This document shows, in pieces, positions 56,165-64,000 of a stretch of DNA of 64,000 nt. The notes beneath the pieces were generated by a model, which saw only the letters and a list, made by a program, of their open reading frames with translations, was not told the DNA's origin and did not search any database. The stretch is from Lachnoclostridium sp. UBA3262. GTDB taxonomy: Bacteria; Bacillota; Clostridia; Lachnospirales; Lachnospiraceae. Every line of letters starts with the position of its first letter. Within the stretch, counting starts at the first letter, position 1. The stretch lies in the NCBI GenBank assembly GCA_002362575.1, contig DEUM01000027.1, positions 8,142 to 72,141 on the forward strand, in the 5' to 3' direction. Both the position numbers and the translations under genes were made by a program.

Positions 56165-59100
56165 ATGCCAAAAACAGAAGGAATTAAAAAAGTATTAGTA
56201 ATTGGTTCCGGCCCAATTGTTATTGGGCAGGCGGCAGAGTTTGACTATGCCGGCACACAGGCGTGCCGCTCTCTGAAAGAGGAGGGTATGGAGGTTGTGC
56301 TGATTAACTCGAATCCTGCTACCATTATGACGGATAAGGATATTGCCGACTGTGTTTATATTGAACCTCTGACGCCAGAGGTCGTAAAGAAGCTGATACA
56401 AAAGGAAAAACCGGACAGTATTCTCCCTACCTTGGGCGGACAGGCAGCCCTGAATATTGCAATGGAGCTGGAGGAGTCCGGCTTTCTGAGAGAGCAGAAG
56501 GTACGGCTGATTGGTACGACGGCGAGGACGATTAAGAGGGCAGAGGACCGTCAGGAATTTAAAGAGACAATGGAAAAAATCGGAGAACCGATTGCGGCAA
56601 GTGTCGTTGTGGAGACGGTGGAGCATGCGATTTCCTTTGCGGATGAGATTGGTTATCCGGTTGTTATCCGTCCGGCTTATACACTTGGCGGCAGCGGCGG
56701 CGGTATTGCACACAATGAGGAAGAACTTCGCGATATCTGTTCAAACGGGCTTCGTCTGAGCCGGGTTGGGCAGTGCCTGATTGAGCGCTGTATTGCCGGG
56801 TGGAAGGAAATTGAATATGAGGTCATGCGGGATGCCGGGGGAAACTGTATTACGGTGTGTAATATGGAGAATTTAGATCCGGTCGGTGTACATACGGGTG
56901 ACAGCATTGTTGTAGCGCCGTCACAGACGCTTGCTGATAAAGAGTACCAGATGCTCCGCTCATCGGCTTTGAACATTATTACGGAATTGGAAATCACAGG
57001 TGGCTGCAATGTGCAGTTTGCGCTGAATCCGGAGAGTTTTGAGTATTGTGTCATAGAAGTAAATCCGCGCGTGAGCCGTTCTTCGGCTCTGGCGTCGAAG
57101 GCAACGGGATATCCGATTGCCAAGGTGGCAGCGAAAATTGCGCTTGGCTATACGTTGGATGAGATTCCAAATGCCATTACCGGAAAGACGTTTGCCAGCT
57201 TTGAACCGGCACTGGATTACTGTGTAGTCAAGATTCCGCGTCTGCCGTTTGACAAGTTTATCAAAGCCAAGAGGACATTGACAACACAGATGAAGGCAAC
57301 CGGAGAGGTCATGAGCATCTGTGATAATTTTGAGGGTGCGCTGATGAAGGCGCTCCGCTCACTGGAACAGCATATTGACAGTCTGGATATCGGGCGTTAT
57401 GCCGATCGCTCAAAGGAAGAACTGTTAGAGCGTGTAAGCATCGTGGATGACAGAAGAATTTATATTATCGCTGAGCTAATCCGGAAAGGCGCTTCGTATG
57501 AAGAAATTCATGATATCACACAGATTGATATATGGTTTATTGATAAAATTGCCCATTTAGTTGAGATGGAACAGCAGCTAAAGACAGGGAAGCTGACTCC
57601 GGAGATTCTTGCCGAGGCAAAGCGGATGGAATTTCCTGACCGTGTGATTGCCGGTTATACGAGATTGTCTGAGAAAGAAGTCCGTCAGATGCGTCTGGAG
57701 CATGGAATTGTGGCAGCGTTTAAAATGGTAGATACCTGTGCGGCAGAGTTTGAGGCGTCTACGCCATATTACTACAGTGTATTTGGAAGTGAAACGGAAG
57801 TCCGTCCGGTAAAGGATAAGAAGCGGATTATGGTACTTGGTTCCGGCCCGATTCGAATTGGACAGGGAATTGAGTTTGATTTTTGCTCGGTTCACAGCGT
57901 ATGGTCACTGTCACAGAGCGGTTATGAGACAATTATTGTAAATAACAATCCGGAAACAGTCAGCACTGATTTTGACGTGGCGGATAAGCTGTACTTTGAA
58001 CCGCTGACGCCAGAGGATGTTGAAAATATCGTAGATATTGAAAAACCGGATGGAGCGGTTGTCCAGTTTGGGGGACAGACGGCGATTAAACTGACCGAAG
58101 CTTTGCTGGATATGGGCGTACCGATTTTGGGAACGAGTGCAAAGGATGTAGACGCCGCAGAAGACAGAGAATTATTTGATGAAATCTTAGAGCAGTGCAA
58201 AATTCCAAGACCGGCAGGAAGAACTGTCTATACGACAGAGGAAGCATTGGAGGCGGCAAACGAGCTTGGTTATCCGGTTCTTGTCCGTCCGTCTTATGTA
58301 CTGGGCGGGCAGGGTATGCAGATAGCTATTAACGATGATGATATCGAGGAATTTATGTCCATTATTAACCGTCATGTGCAGGAACATCCGATTCTCGTCG
58401 ATAAGTATCTGATGGGAAAAGAGGTTGAGGTAGATGCGGTATGTGACGGCGAGGATATTTTGATTCCGGGTATTATGGAGCATGTGGAGCGCGCCGGAAT
58501 CCATTCGGGGGACAGTATATCAGTTTATCCGGCAATGAGCATTAAGCCGGAGGTAAGGGAGGTGCTTGTCGATTACACAGCGAAACTGGCAAAGAGCCTT
58601 CACGTAATTGGTCTGATAAATATCCAGTTTATTGTATATAATGATGAAGTATATGTGATTGAGGTAAACCCGCGTTCAAGCCGGACTGTGCCGTATATCA
58701 GTAAGGTTACGGGGATTCCGATTGTCAAGCTGGCTTCCCGTGTGATTTTAGGAGAGAAAATCCGGGATATGGGCTATGCGCCGGGACTGGCAAAGGAAGC
58801 GGATTATATTGCCATTAAGATGCCAGTATTTTCGTTTGAGAAACTGCGGGGGGCAGAGATTAGCCTTGGGCCGGAGATGAAGTCTACCGGGGAGTGCCTC
58901 GGTATAGCCAGAACGTTTAATGAAGCGCTTCATAAAGCCTTTATGGGGGCGGGAATCAACCTTCCGAAATACAAGAGAATGATTTTGACAGTAAACGATA
59001 ATGCCAAGGAGGAGGCAGTATCGGTTGCCAAGCGTTTTCAGGCACTTGGATATGAAATTTATTCGACAAAGGGGACAGCAAAATATCTCGCAGAAAAGGG

Positions 59101-59359
59101 CATAGAGGTCGTGGGCGTAAATAAGATTGAGCAGGAGGCGCCAACGCTTATGGATTTAATTCTTGGACATGAGATTGACCTTGTTATTGATATTCCAAAA
59201 CAGGGCGAACATTCCCATGACGGCTTTCTGATTCGGCGTGTATCCATTGAAACAGGAGTGAACTGCCTGACTTCCATCGATACGGCAAATGCCCTTTTGA
59301 CGGCGCTGGAGGATGCCGGGAAGGGTGAGATGACGTTAGTTGATATTGCTACGATTTAG
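56165..59359 (+). CDS. carB: Carbamoyl phosphate synthase large subunit
   Basis: A 1064-residue enzyme making carbamoyl phosphate from bicarbonate, ammonia and two ATP for pyrimidines and arginine. Two homologous ATP-grasp halves are seen: VLVIGSGPIVIGQAAEFDYA opening the first and VLGSGPIRIGQGIEFDF the second, each with the PSYVLGG- or PAYTLGGSGG-type block, then a C-terminal MGS-like allosteric domain (about 930-1064). GGAGG before ATG 56165 is preferred to ATG 56153. Length matches the family. Confidence 0.96.
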   Translation: MPKTEGIKKVLVIGSGPIVIGQAAEFDYAGTQACRSLKEEGMEVVLINSNPATIMTDKDIADCVYIEPLTPEVVKKLIQKEKPDSILPTLGGQAALNIAMELEESGFLREQKVRLIGTTARTIKRAEDRQEFKETMEKIGEPIAASVVVETVEHAISFADEIGYPVVIRPAYTLGGSGGGIAHNEEELRDICSNGLRLSRVGQCLIERCIAGWKEIEYEVMRDAGGNCITVCNMENLDPVGVHTGDSIVVAPSQTLADKEYQMLRSSALNIITELEITGGCNVQFALNPESFEYCVIEVNPRVSRSSALASKATGYPIAKVAAKIALGYTLDEIPNAITGKTFASFEPALDYCVVKIPRLPFDKFIKAKRTLTTQMKATGEVMSICDNFEGALMKALRSLEQHIDSLDIGRYADRSKEELLERVSIVDDRRIYIIAELIRKGASYEEIHDITQIDIWFIDKIAHLVEMEQQLKTGKLTPEILAEAKRMEFPDRVIAGYTRLSEKEVRQMRLEHGIVAAFKMVDTCAAEFEASTPYYYSVFGSETEVRPVKDKKRIMVLGSGPIRIGQGIEFDFCSVHSVWSLSQSGYETIIVNNNPETVSTDFDVADKLYFEPLTPEDVENIVDIEKPDGAVVQFGGQTAIKLTEALLDMGVPILGTSAKDVDAAEDRELFDEILEQCKIPRPAGRTVYTTEEALEAANELGYPVLVRPSYVLGGQGMQIAINDDDIEEFMSIINRHVQEHPILVDKYLMGKEVEVDAVCDGEDILIPGIMEHVERAGIHSGDSISVYPAMSIKPEVREVLVDYTAKLAKSLHVIGLINIQFIVYNDEVYVIEVNPRSSRTVPYISKVTGIPIVKLASRVILGEKIRDMGYAPGLAKEADYIAIKMPVFSFEKLRGAEISLGPEMKSTGECLGIARTFNEALHKAFMGAGINLPKYKRMILTVNDNAKEEAVSVAKRFQALGYEIYSTKGTAKYLAEKGIEVVGVNKIEQEAPTLMDLILGHEIDLVIDIPKQGEHSHDGFLIRRVSIETGVNCLTSIDTANALLTALEDAGKGEMTLVDIATI

Positions 59360-59412
59360 CTTGTCTTTAGACTCAGCAAAGTAAAATGAGTGCTTGAAAG
59401 GGAGAAGATGGC

Positions 59413-60051
59413 ATGACACGAGAACAGCAAAGAAAATTAAAAGAATTAAAGCAAAACCTACCTCAAATTCTGAAAAGTAATGTGAAATCATATGGTCTTA
59501 AGAAAAAAGATTATATGGTTTGGTATCAGAAGGATGACGTCTATTTTTCATTATTGATAGATATAAGAGAAAAAGATGGGCATTGTTATTGTGTTTCAGA
59601 GGAACGGATTAAGCCGTTATGGCTGGATGATTTGTTTTGGGATATTATGGATATGCCTGAAAACAAATCAGAACCGCTTAGCTTACGCTGTATAGGTGCT
59701 TTTGCTATTTACGGTATGACATCCTTTGAATGTGAACAGGACTTGCCGGAGTGGAGTGCAGAGGAATTGAAAAAATGCGTCATTACATATATTGAGCATT
59801 TTCATCAATACTGTAATAATAGTAATATAGAAAATTACTATTCCATATTTGATTCTTCAGCTTATCAGGGAGATATACAGGAGATTTTGATTTTACTTCA
59901 TAGACAAGAGTATCAGAAAGCATTGAAGTATATTCAGTCCATGGAGAATGGCGGTCAATTTGAAAATAAAGGTATATGTTTTAAGAATTATGCTGAAAAA
60001 TATTGTAAAAAGCATATACGTCATGGAAGACGATGGAAAATTTTCAAATAA
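59413..60051 (+). CDS. Hypothetical protein
   Basis: A 212-residue, probably cytoplasmic protein without signal or membrane segments, with several aromatic residues (DYMVWYQKDDVYFSLLID) and a Lys-rich C-terminus. I do not recognise a family with confidence. The DNA is clearly richer in A and T than carB before it or rpsO after it, which suggests a recent arrival. GGGAGAAG precedes the ATG. Confidence 0.7.
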   Translation: MTREQQRKLKELKQNLPQILKSNVKSYGLKKKDYMVWYQKDDVYFSLLIDIREKDGHCYCVSEERIKPLWLDDLFWDIMDMPENKSEPLSLRCIGAFAIYGMTSFECEQDLPEWSAEELKKCVITYIEHFHQYCNNSNIENYYSIFDSSAYQGDIQEILILLHRQEYQKALKYIQSMENGGQFENKGICFKNYAEKYCKKHIRHGRRWKIFK

Positions 60052-60085
60052 TAATATTGGTAAATGGGAATTTTCAAATTTATGA

Positions 60086-60114
60086 TTTACAATTTGCCCG
60101 ACTTGTGGTATGAT
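60086..60114 (+). promoter_or_regulatory. Promoter of rpsO
   Basis: TTTACA (60086-60091), 17-nt spacer, TATGAT (60109-60114); leaves a leader of about 90 bases before rpsO. Confidence 0.65.
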
Positions 60115-60129
60115 ACAGAAGTTAATAAA

Positions 60130-60178
60130 ATTTACCATTGCTCAGGTTTCGGACAACTCCAACCGAATCTTAGTAAAT
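60130..60178 (+). promoter_or_regulatory. Structured rpsO leader, possible S15 autoregulation site
   Basis: ATTTAC (60130-60135) pairs with GTAAAT (60173-60178), and inside it GTTTCGG (60146-60152) pairs with CCGAATC (60163-60169), with one mismatch. S15 represses its own mRNA through leader structures in several bacteria, so this may be such a site. Confidence 0.4.
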
Positions 60179-60209
60179 GGCATATTAAAAAATATGGAGG
60201 TACATCAAT

Positions 60210-60476
60210 ATGATGACAACAGAAAAGAAAAAGGAAATTATTGCTGCTTACGGCAGAACACCGAATGACACCGGTTCACCGGAAGTTCAGGTTGCACTTT
60301 TGACAGAGCGTATTAACACGCTGACAGAGCATTTGAAGGAAAACAAGAAAGACCACCATTCCCGCAGAGGTCTGCTGAAGATGGTTGGTAAGCGCAGAGG
60401 TCTTCTTGATTATCTGAAAAGAACAGACCTTGAAGGTTATCGTGCGTTGATTGAAAAATTAGGTTTGCGTAAATAA
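60210..60476 (+). CDS. rpsO: 30S ribosomal protein S15
   Basis: An 88-residue protein, standard length, binding 16S rRNA in the platform. It includes [39 protein letters not shown] and ends in [18 protein letters not shown] precedes the start, and ATG 60213 is an equally possible start. Confidence 0.97.
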   Translation: MMTTEKKKEIIAAYGRTPNDTGSPEVQVALLTERINTLTEHLKENKKDHHSRRGLLKMVGKRRGLLDYLKRTDLEGYRALIEKLGLRK

Positions 60477-60498
60477 TATTGCCGGATTCCGGGCAAGA

Positions 60499-60529
60499 GT
60501 GCTTCCGTATTGAATATGGGAGCATTTTT
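60499..60529 (+). terminator. Terminator of rpsO
   Basis: GTGCTTCCGTAT (60499-60510) pairs with ATATGGGAGCAT (60514-60525) around a 3-nt loop, followed by T (to 60529). Confidence 0.75.
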
Positions 60530-60559
60530 GTATACTGTTGCGCAATTGGAGGGAAAAAA

Positions 60560-61018
60560 GTGAAAAGAAATCGAAGTCAGGCTTTTGTCTGCCGAAATGG
60601 CAGAATACTGCTGGTGGAGCATAAAATGAGAGGTCGGGATTTTTTTAATCTTCCCGGCGGCGGCATTGAAGATGGAGAGACACCGGAGGAAGCAGCGTTG
60701 CGCGAGTTAAGGGAAGAAACGAATGTGACGGGAAAAATTCTGCGTCCGCTGACAATTGAATACAAGCCGGATATGGAGAGTCGGATTTTCACTTTTCTAG
60801 TTGAAGTTCCGGAAGATGCGGTGGCGTCAAAAGGAATTGATCCGGAACTTTCAGAGGCGGAGCAATCCATAGTGGGGGTGTCATGGCGGACTCTGGATGA
60901 GATACCGGAGAGGGACCGCGCTTATCTCTTTGGGGCAGGGATGATGCGTATACCAGAGTTTCATGATGAGGTTTTAAAATGGAAGGACGATGAAATTAGT
61001 TATCCGTCTTATGAATGA
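60560..61018 (+). CDS. NUDIX hydrolase
   Basis: A 152-residue NUDIX protein with the full box GGGIEDGETPEEAALRELRE continuing EETNV (about residues 34-58), which binds magnesium and cleaves nucleoside diphosphates linked to another group. TTGGAGGG places the start at GTG 60560; the frame is open into the rpsO terminator. The substrate is not predictable. Confidence 0.88.
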   Translation: MKRNRSQAFVCRNGRILLVEHKMRGRDFFNLPGGGIEDGETPEEAALRELREETNVTGKILRPLTIEYKPDMESRIFTFLVEVPEDAVASKGIDPELSEAEQSIVGVSWRTLDEIPERDRAYLFGAGMMRIPEFHDEVLKWKDDEISYPSYE

Positions 61019-61036
61019 TGGGTTAAATATTTTTAG

Positions 61037-61065
61037 GGCGTTGTGATTTACTACAACGTCTTTTT
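61037..61065 (+). terminator. Terminator of the NUDIX gene
   Basis: GGCGTTGT (61037-61044) pairs with ACAACGTC (61053-61060), with one G-T pair, followed by five T. The remaining gap up to 61282 shows nothing else clear. Confidence 0.75.
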
Positions 61066-61282
61066 AATTGTATAAAATGCTTGCTTTTTTTATCACATGG
61101 TGTTATTCTGTATTTAGTAAGCAAGTTTCTATTTTAAATTATTTATATATCTGTTACGTGACCATTCTTGCTTAAAAATCCAATTAACATGAATACAAAT
61201 AAGCGGGGTGGGGACTGCAGTATAAACGGTGCGATATATGTAATGACCTGCCTTTGCTATCTAGCGAAAGGGAGGAAACTTT

Positions 61283-62245
61283 ATGGGAGTAGAGGGAAAA
61301 GAGACAAAAGAATTTAAAGAAACAAAAGGATTACAGAAACCAATCCGGATATATAAGGACACAGTATTTCGGATGATTTTTAAGGAGAAATCAGAGTTAT
61401 TGTCATTGTTCAACACAGTCAATGGCACGCATTATGACAATCCGGACGATTTGGAAATCAATACACTGGAAAATGCAATTTATATGTCAATGAAGAATGA
61501 TATATCCTGTGTGCTGGATATGCAGTTGAACCTGTATGAACACCAGTCAACGGTAAATCCAAACATGCCGCTTAGAAATTTGTACTATGTATCAAGGCTG
61601 TATGAAAAGATAACGCTAGAGCATGACATCTATTCCGGAAAACAAATCAAACTGCCAACACCGAAATTTATAGTGCTGTATAATGGAGAAGCGGAGCAGC
61701 CGGAGCGAAAGGAACTACGTTTGTCCGATGCGTTTATGACAGACACCGGGGAGATAAATTTAGAACTGGTAGTTTTGCAGCTAAACATTAACTCAGGCTA
61801 TAATAGTGAACTGGCTGAGAACTGTAAAACATTATATGAATACATACAGTATACAGAGAGGGTAAGACAGTATAGCAGGGAAATGCCCTTAAAGGAAGCG
61901 GTAGAAAGAGCTGTGGAGGAATGTATCAGAGAAGACATTCTGGCAGACTTTTTGAAGAAGAACAAAGCGGAGGTGATTTACGTGAGTATATTTGAGTATG
62001 ATGAGGAAAAGCATATGAGGACGGTCCGTGAGGAAGGAATAGAGAAAGGGAGAGAACAGGGAGAGGAAAATAGCAGATACAAAATCATCTGCAATATGCT
62101 TCGTGACAACCAGTCGCCTGAGATAATCAGCAAATATACAGAACAGCCACTAGAATACATATATCAGATTCAACATCAGATGCTTCAGGAGGTACATGAG
62201 GAAAATCAATATGGCAAAAGAGAGCAAACATCAGAGGAAGGATAA
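61283..62245 (+). CDS. Rpn-family recombination-promoting nuclease-like protein
   Basis: A 320-residue protein of the Rpn/transposase-31-like group (PD-(D/E)XK nuclease fold). The N-terminus has DTVFRMIFKEKSELLSLFN and the core CVLDMQLNLYEHQSTVNPNM carries the Asp and Gln-x-x-x-E-type residues; the C-terminus has a charged helical segment. RpnA relatives cut DNA and promote recombination without being true transposases. No terminal repeats are visible. GGGAGG precedes the ATG. These families often multiply in a genome. Confidence 0.82.
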   Translation: MGVEGKETKEFKETKGLQKPIRIYKDTVFRMIFKEKSELLSLFNTVNGTHYDNPDDLEINTLENAIYMSMKNDISCVLDMQLNLYEHQSTVNPNMPLRNLYYVSRLYEKITLEHDIYSGKQIKLPTPKFIVLYNGEAEQPERKELRLSDAFMTDTGEINLELVVLQLNINSGYNSELAENCKTLYEYIQYTERVRQYSREMPLKEAVERAVEECIREDILADFLKKNKAEVIYVSIFEYDEEKHMRTVREEGIEKGREQGEENSRYKIICNMLRDNQSPEIISKYTEQPLEYIYQIQHQMLQEVHEENQYGKREQTSEEG

Positions 62246-62271
62246 TGAGAAAATATTTCAGTGATTATGAT

Positions 62272-62301
62272 AAAGGTGCGTGATAAAAATCGCACCTTTT
62301 T
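62272..62301 (+). terminator. Terminator of the Rpn-family gene
   Basis: AAAGGTGCG (62272-62280) pairs perfectly with CGCACCTTT (62291-62299) around a 10-nt loop, followed by T. Confidence 0.85.
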
Positions 62302-62346
62302 ATAGTTTGCCTACTCAATTTTATATTAACATGGGGCATTGACAAA

Positions 62347-64000
62347 ATGGTATGCAGGATGATTAAAATGATTTTGTCTACAAGTATAATATTTCTGATA
62401 ATTGTGGCAGTCCGTAGATTTTTCCGGGAAAAAGTGGGTAATGTTCTTCTTTACTCGCTTTGGCTACTGTTTGCAGCAGGGCTGATTTTGCCAGTGTTTT
62501 CTACTGTTTTACAAGATGTTACCGGGGGTAAGAGGGGAAGGATTGAAAGTTCTGTCAGTATCATGAATCTTGTGGAAACAGTCCCAATAAATAGAGATAA
62601 AGCAGATGTGGCTGTACAACAAATGGAGGGGACAGCAGAAGAAAAAGGAAAGGAAAAGAAGGTAGGAGATAAGGCGAAAAGGGCAGAAAAGGACGTAGAA
62701 GAAGGGCGGGAGCCTGAGGTAAGAGCAGTTAAAGAACTGTCTGGGGACAATGGAACTCAAGAGTGGATGAAATTGCTGCAGGTAAAATACCTTTGGTTTT
62801 TTATCTGGAGTGTTGGAGCAATTATCATTTTGCTATACCAGTTTTGGGCTACTAAGAAATTTCGCAGACAGCTTGCAGAAAGCAGAGAGGAAATTTATTA
62901 TCAAGGGCATAAGGTATATGTGGCAAATGGAATTAAAACCCCATTATTATTTCGGGGCAGGATGTTTTCATCTGACATTTATCTGCCGGGAATAATTATG
63001 GAAAAAGAAACTTTGGTAAGACACGCTATTTTACATGAAAATATCCATAGGAAGCACGGTGATATCTGGTGGGGATATGTAAGAACCTTTTTAGTTGCTG
63101 TTTACTGGTTTTATCCGCTTGTCTGGTGTGCTGCAATTTTGTCAAAAAGAGATTGTGAATATGCTTGTGATAGTTCTGTCATGAAGAATATGAGTAGGAA
63201 AGAGCGTATTTCTTATGGAAACAGTCTGTTGTCTTTAATACAGATTGAAAGAAAACCAGATTTGTTTTCACCAGCAACAGCCATGAAAATGAAGAAATCT
63301 GAAATGGAGGCAAGAATTAGGATGATTAAAAGTGGTAAAAAGAGAAATATTTTTATAACGGTATTTATTATGCTGGTTTTGTGTTTTGCAGGTGTCGCTA
63401 CATTTACGGATGCTTTAGTGAAGGATAAAGAATTATACAAAGAGCAGAAAGTATCATCCAAGCCATCCGAACAGGGAAATACACTTTCTGCAAAAAATGC
63501 GGAATATAAACTGACAGATAGATTAGATTTGGAAGTAAATGAACTGGATATTTATTATGAAGATACTTCGAAGATGGTTTTTGCTGTTAACTTTGGACTT
63601 TTTATTTATTCCAAAGAAGCAGGAGAAATCGTGCAGTCACTGGATTTAAAGTCGCTTGGCTGCAATATGACACAGCGTGGGCGTAATTGTGAAATCGAGG
63701 TATCAGAGGATGGGAAAAATGTTTATCTGCATTTGAAAAATGACAGGAAAATGTATCAGTATTCATTAGATACAAAAGAATTACAGCATTTAGATTATAA
63801 ATTACCAGATCAGTTATATAACAGGAAAAAATGGGAAAAAAAGAATCAGAGTGCAATTATAATCCGTGGTTTTACAATTGGTGATTTGGTATACTGGGGT
63901 GCAGGAGATAGGATTATATATCAACCATTGTTTTATCAACCATATGGTACATGTGAATTTTTTGAGCCGAAGGACATTAAGAACTTAAGTGAAGTTTCTA
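62347..64000 (+). CDS. BlaR1/MecR1-like M56 metallopeptidase sensor (partial, runs off the window)
   Basis: At least 551 residues, with the end beyond base 64000. Membrane segments lie at about 8-20, 32-55, 155-175, 240-260 and 335-355. The zinc motif HENIHRKHGD (H230, E231, H234) defines the M56 family. Residues 70-145 form a long charged insertion between helices. The exported C-terminal part has strand repeats like a propeller, not a penicillin-binding domain. ATG 62347, 62359 and 62368 are all possible starts. No BlaI-type repressor is found upstream. Confidence 0.82.
   Translation, partial: MVCRMIKMILSTSIIFLIIVAVRRFFREKVGNVLLYSLWLLFAAGLILPVFSTVLQDVTGGKRGRIESSVSIMNLVETVPINRDKADVAVQQMEGTAEEKGKEKKVGDKAKRAEKDVEEGREPEVRAVKELSGDNGTQEWMKLLQVKYLWFFIWSVGAIIILLYQFWATKKFRRQLAESREEIYYQGHKVYVANGIKTPLLFRGRMFSSDIYLPGIIMEKETLVRHAILHENIHRKHGDIWWGYVRTFLVAVYWFYPLVWCAAILSKRDCEYACDSSVMKNMSRKERISYGNSLLSLIQIERKPDLFSPATAMKMKKSEMEARIRMIKSGKKRNIFITVFIMLVLCFAGVATFTDALVKDKELYKEQKVSSKPSEQGNTLSAKNAEYKLTDRLDLEVNELDIYYEDTSKMVFAVNFGLFIYSKEAGEIVQSLDLKSLGCNMTQRGRNCEIEVSEDGKNVYLHLKNDRKMYQYSLDTKELQHLDYKLPDQLYNRKKWEKKNQSAIIIRGFTIGDLVYWGAGDRIIYQPLFYQPYGTCEFFEPKDIKNLSEVS

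Noticed and set aside
61283..62245. Insertion sequence carrying a transposase
   Set aside because: The protein is Rpn-like, but no terminal inverted repeats or target duplications are seen; the gene has its own terminator.

Overview
The window looks like chromosome of a low-to-moderate GC, Gram-positive anaerobe of the class Clostridia, most likely family Lachnospiraceae. Support comes from the gene content (a DnaG-RpoD-TrmK operon, a TGS-type nucleoside kinase, M29 aminopeptidase, DUF1836 and DUF4321 proteins, Rpn-family protein, ECF transporter), from strong GGAGG ribosome sites, and from sigma-A promoters with 17-nt spacers. The genus cannot be fixed from the sequence alone. No phage, insertion sequence or CRISPR array was seen.

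Layout. 1-7.8 kb: end of argD, a small DMT transporter, comEA, a response regulator, a histidine kinase and a GerMN lipoprotein (an arrangement like MtrAB-LpqB), comEC and holA. 7.8-10 kb: tRNA-Ser(CGA), an L,D-transpeptidase and a sirtuin. 10-17 kb: a surface and uptake locus with a secreted beta-propeller protein, a secreted DUF4430 protein, a membrane-anchored DUF4430 protein and a complete ECF transporter (T, fused A-A', S). 17-30 kb: DegV, a small acidic membrane protein, PcrA, DUF1836, an RlmD-type methyltransferase, a large propeller/HD-GYP sensor, an HD protein, a zinc-dependent phospholipase C-like protein, PgeF, QueH and ApbE. 30-33.3 kb: an AT-rich operon of membrane proteins, DUF2975 and a small HTH regulator, with two copies of a 19-bp near-palindrome around its promoter. 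33.3-40 kb: dGTPase-like protein, DnaG, RpoD, TrmK, nucleoside kinase and RNase P RNA. 40-47 kb: HD phosphohydrolase, M29 aminopeptidase, PurE, D,D-carboxypeptidase, metallophosphoesterase, ScpA and ScpB. 47-59.4 kb: nitrogen locus gltB-gltD-glnA-like-ANTAR-carA-carB. 59.4-64 kb: an unknown protein, rpsO, a NUDIX hydrolase, an Rpn-family protein and a BlaR1-like M56 protein cut by the window edge.

The most interesting part is the nitrogen locus. The glnA-like gene encodes an intact 437-residue glutamine synthetase fold, yet five residues expected for metal binding or catalysis are replaced, along with an active-site arginine. Next to it lies an ANTAR antiterminator whose receiver domain has lost its phosphorylation residues. 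The gltB leader holds a strong intrinsic terminator whose 5' arm can instead form a small hairpin with an A1/G4 hexaloop of the kind ANTAR proteins recognise. I infer a nitrogen-sensing switch in which a glutamine synthetase pseudoenzyme, rather than phosphorylation, controls an RNA-binding antiterminator of glutamate synthase. The parts are seen in the sequence; the connection is a hypothesis.
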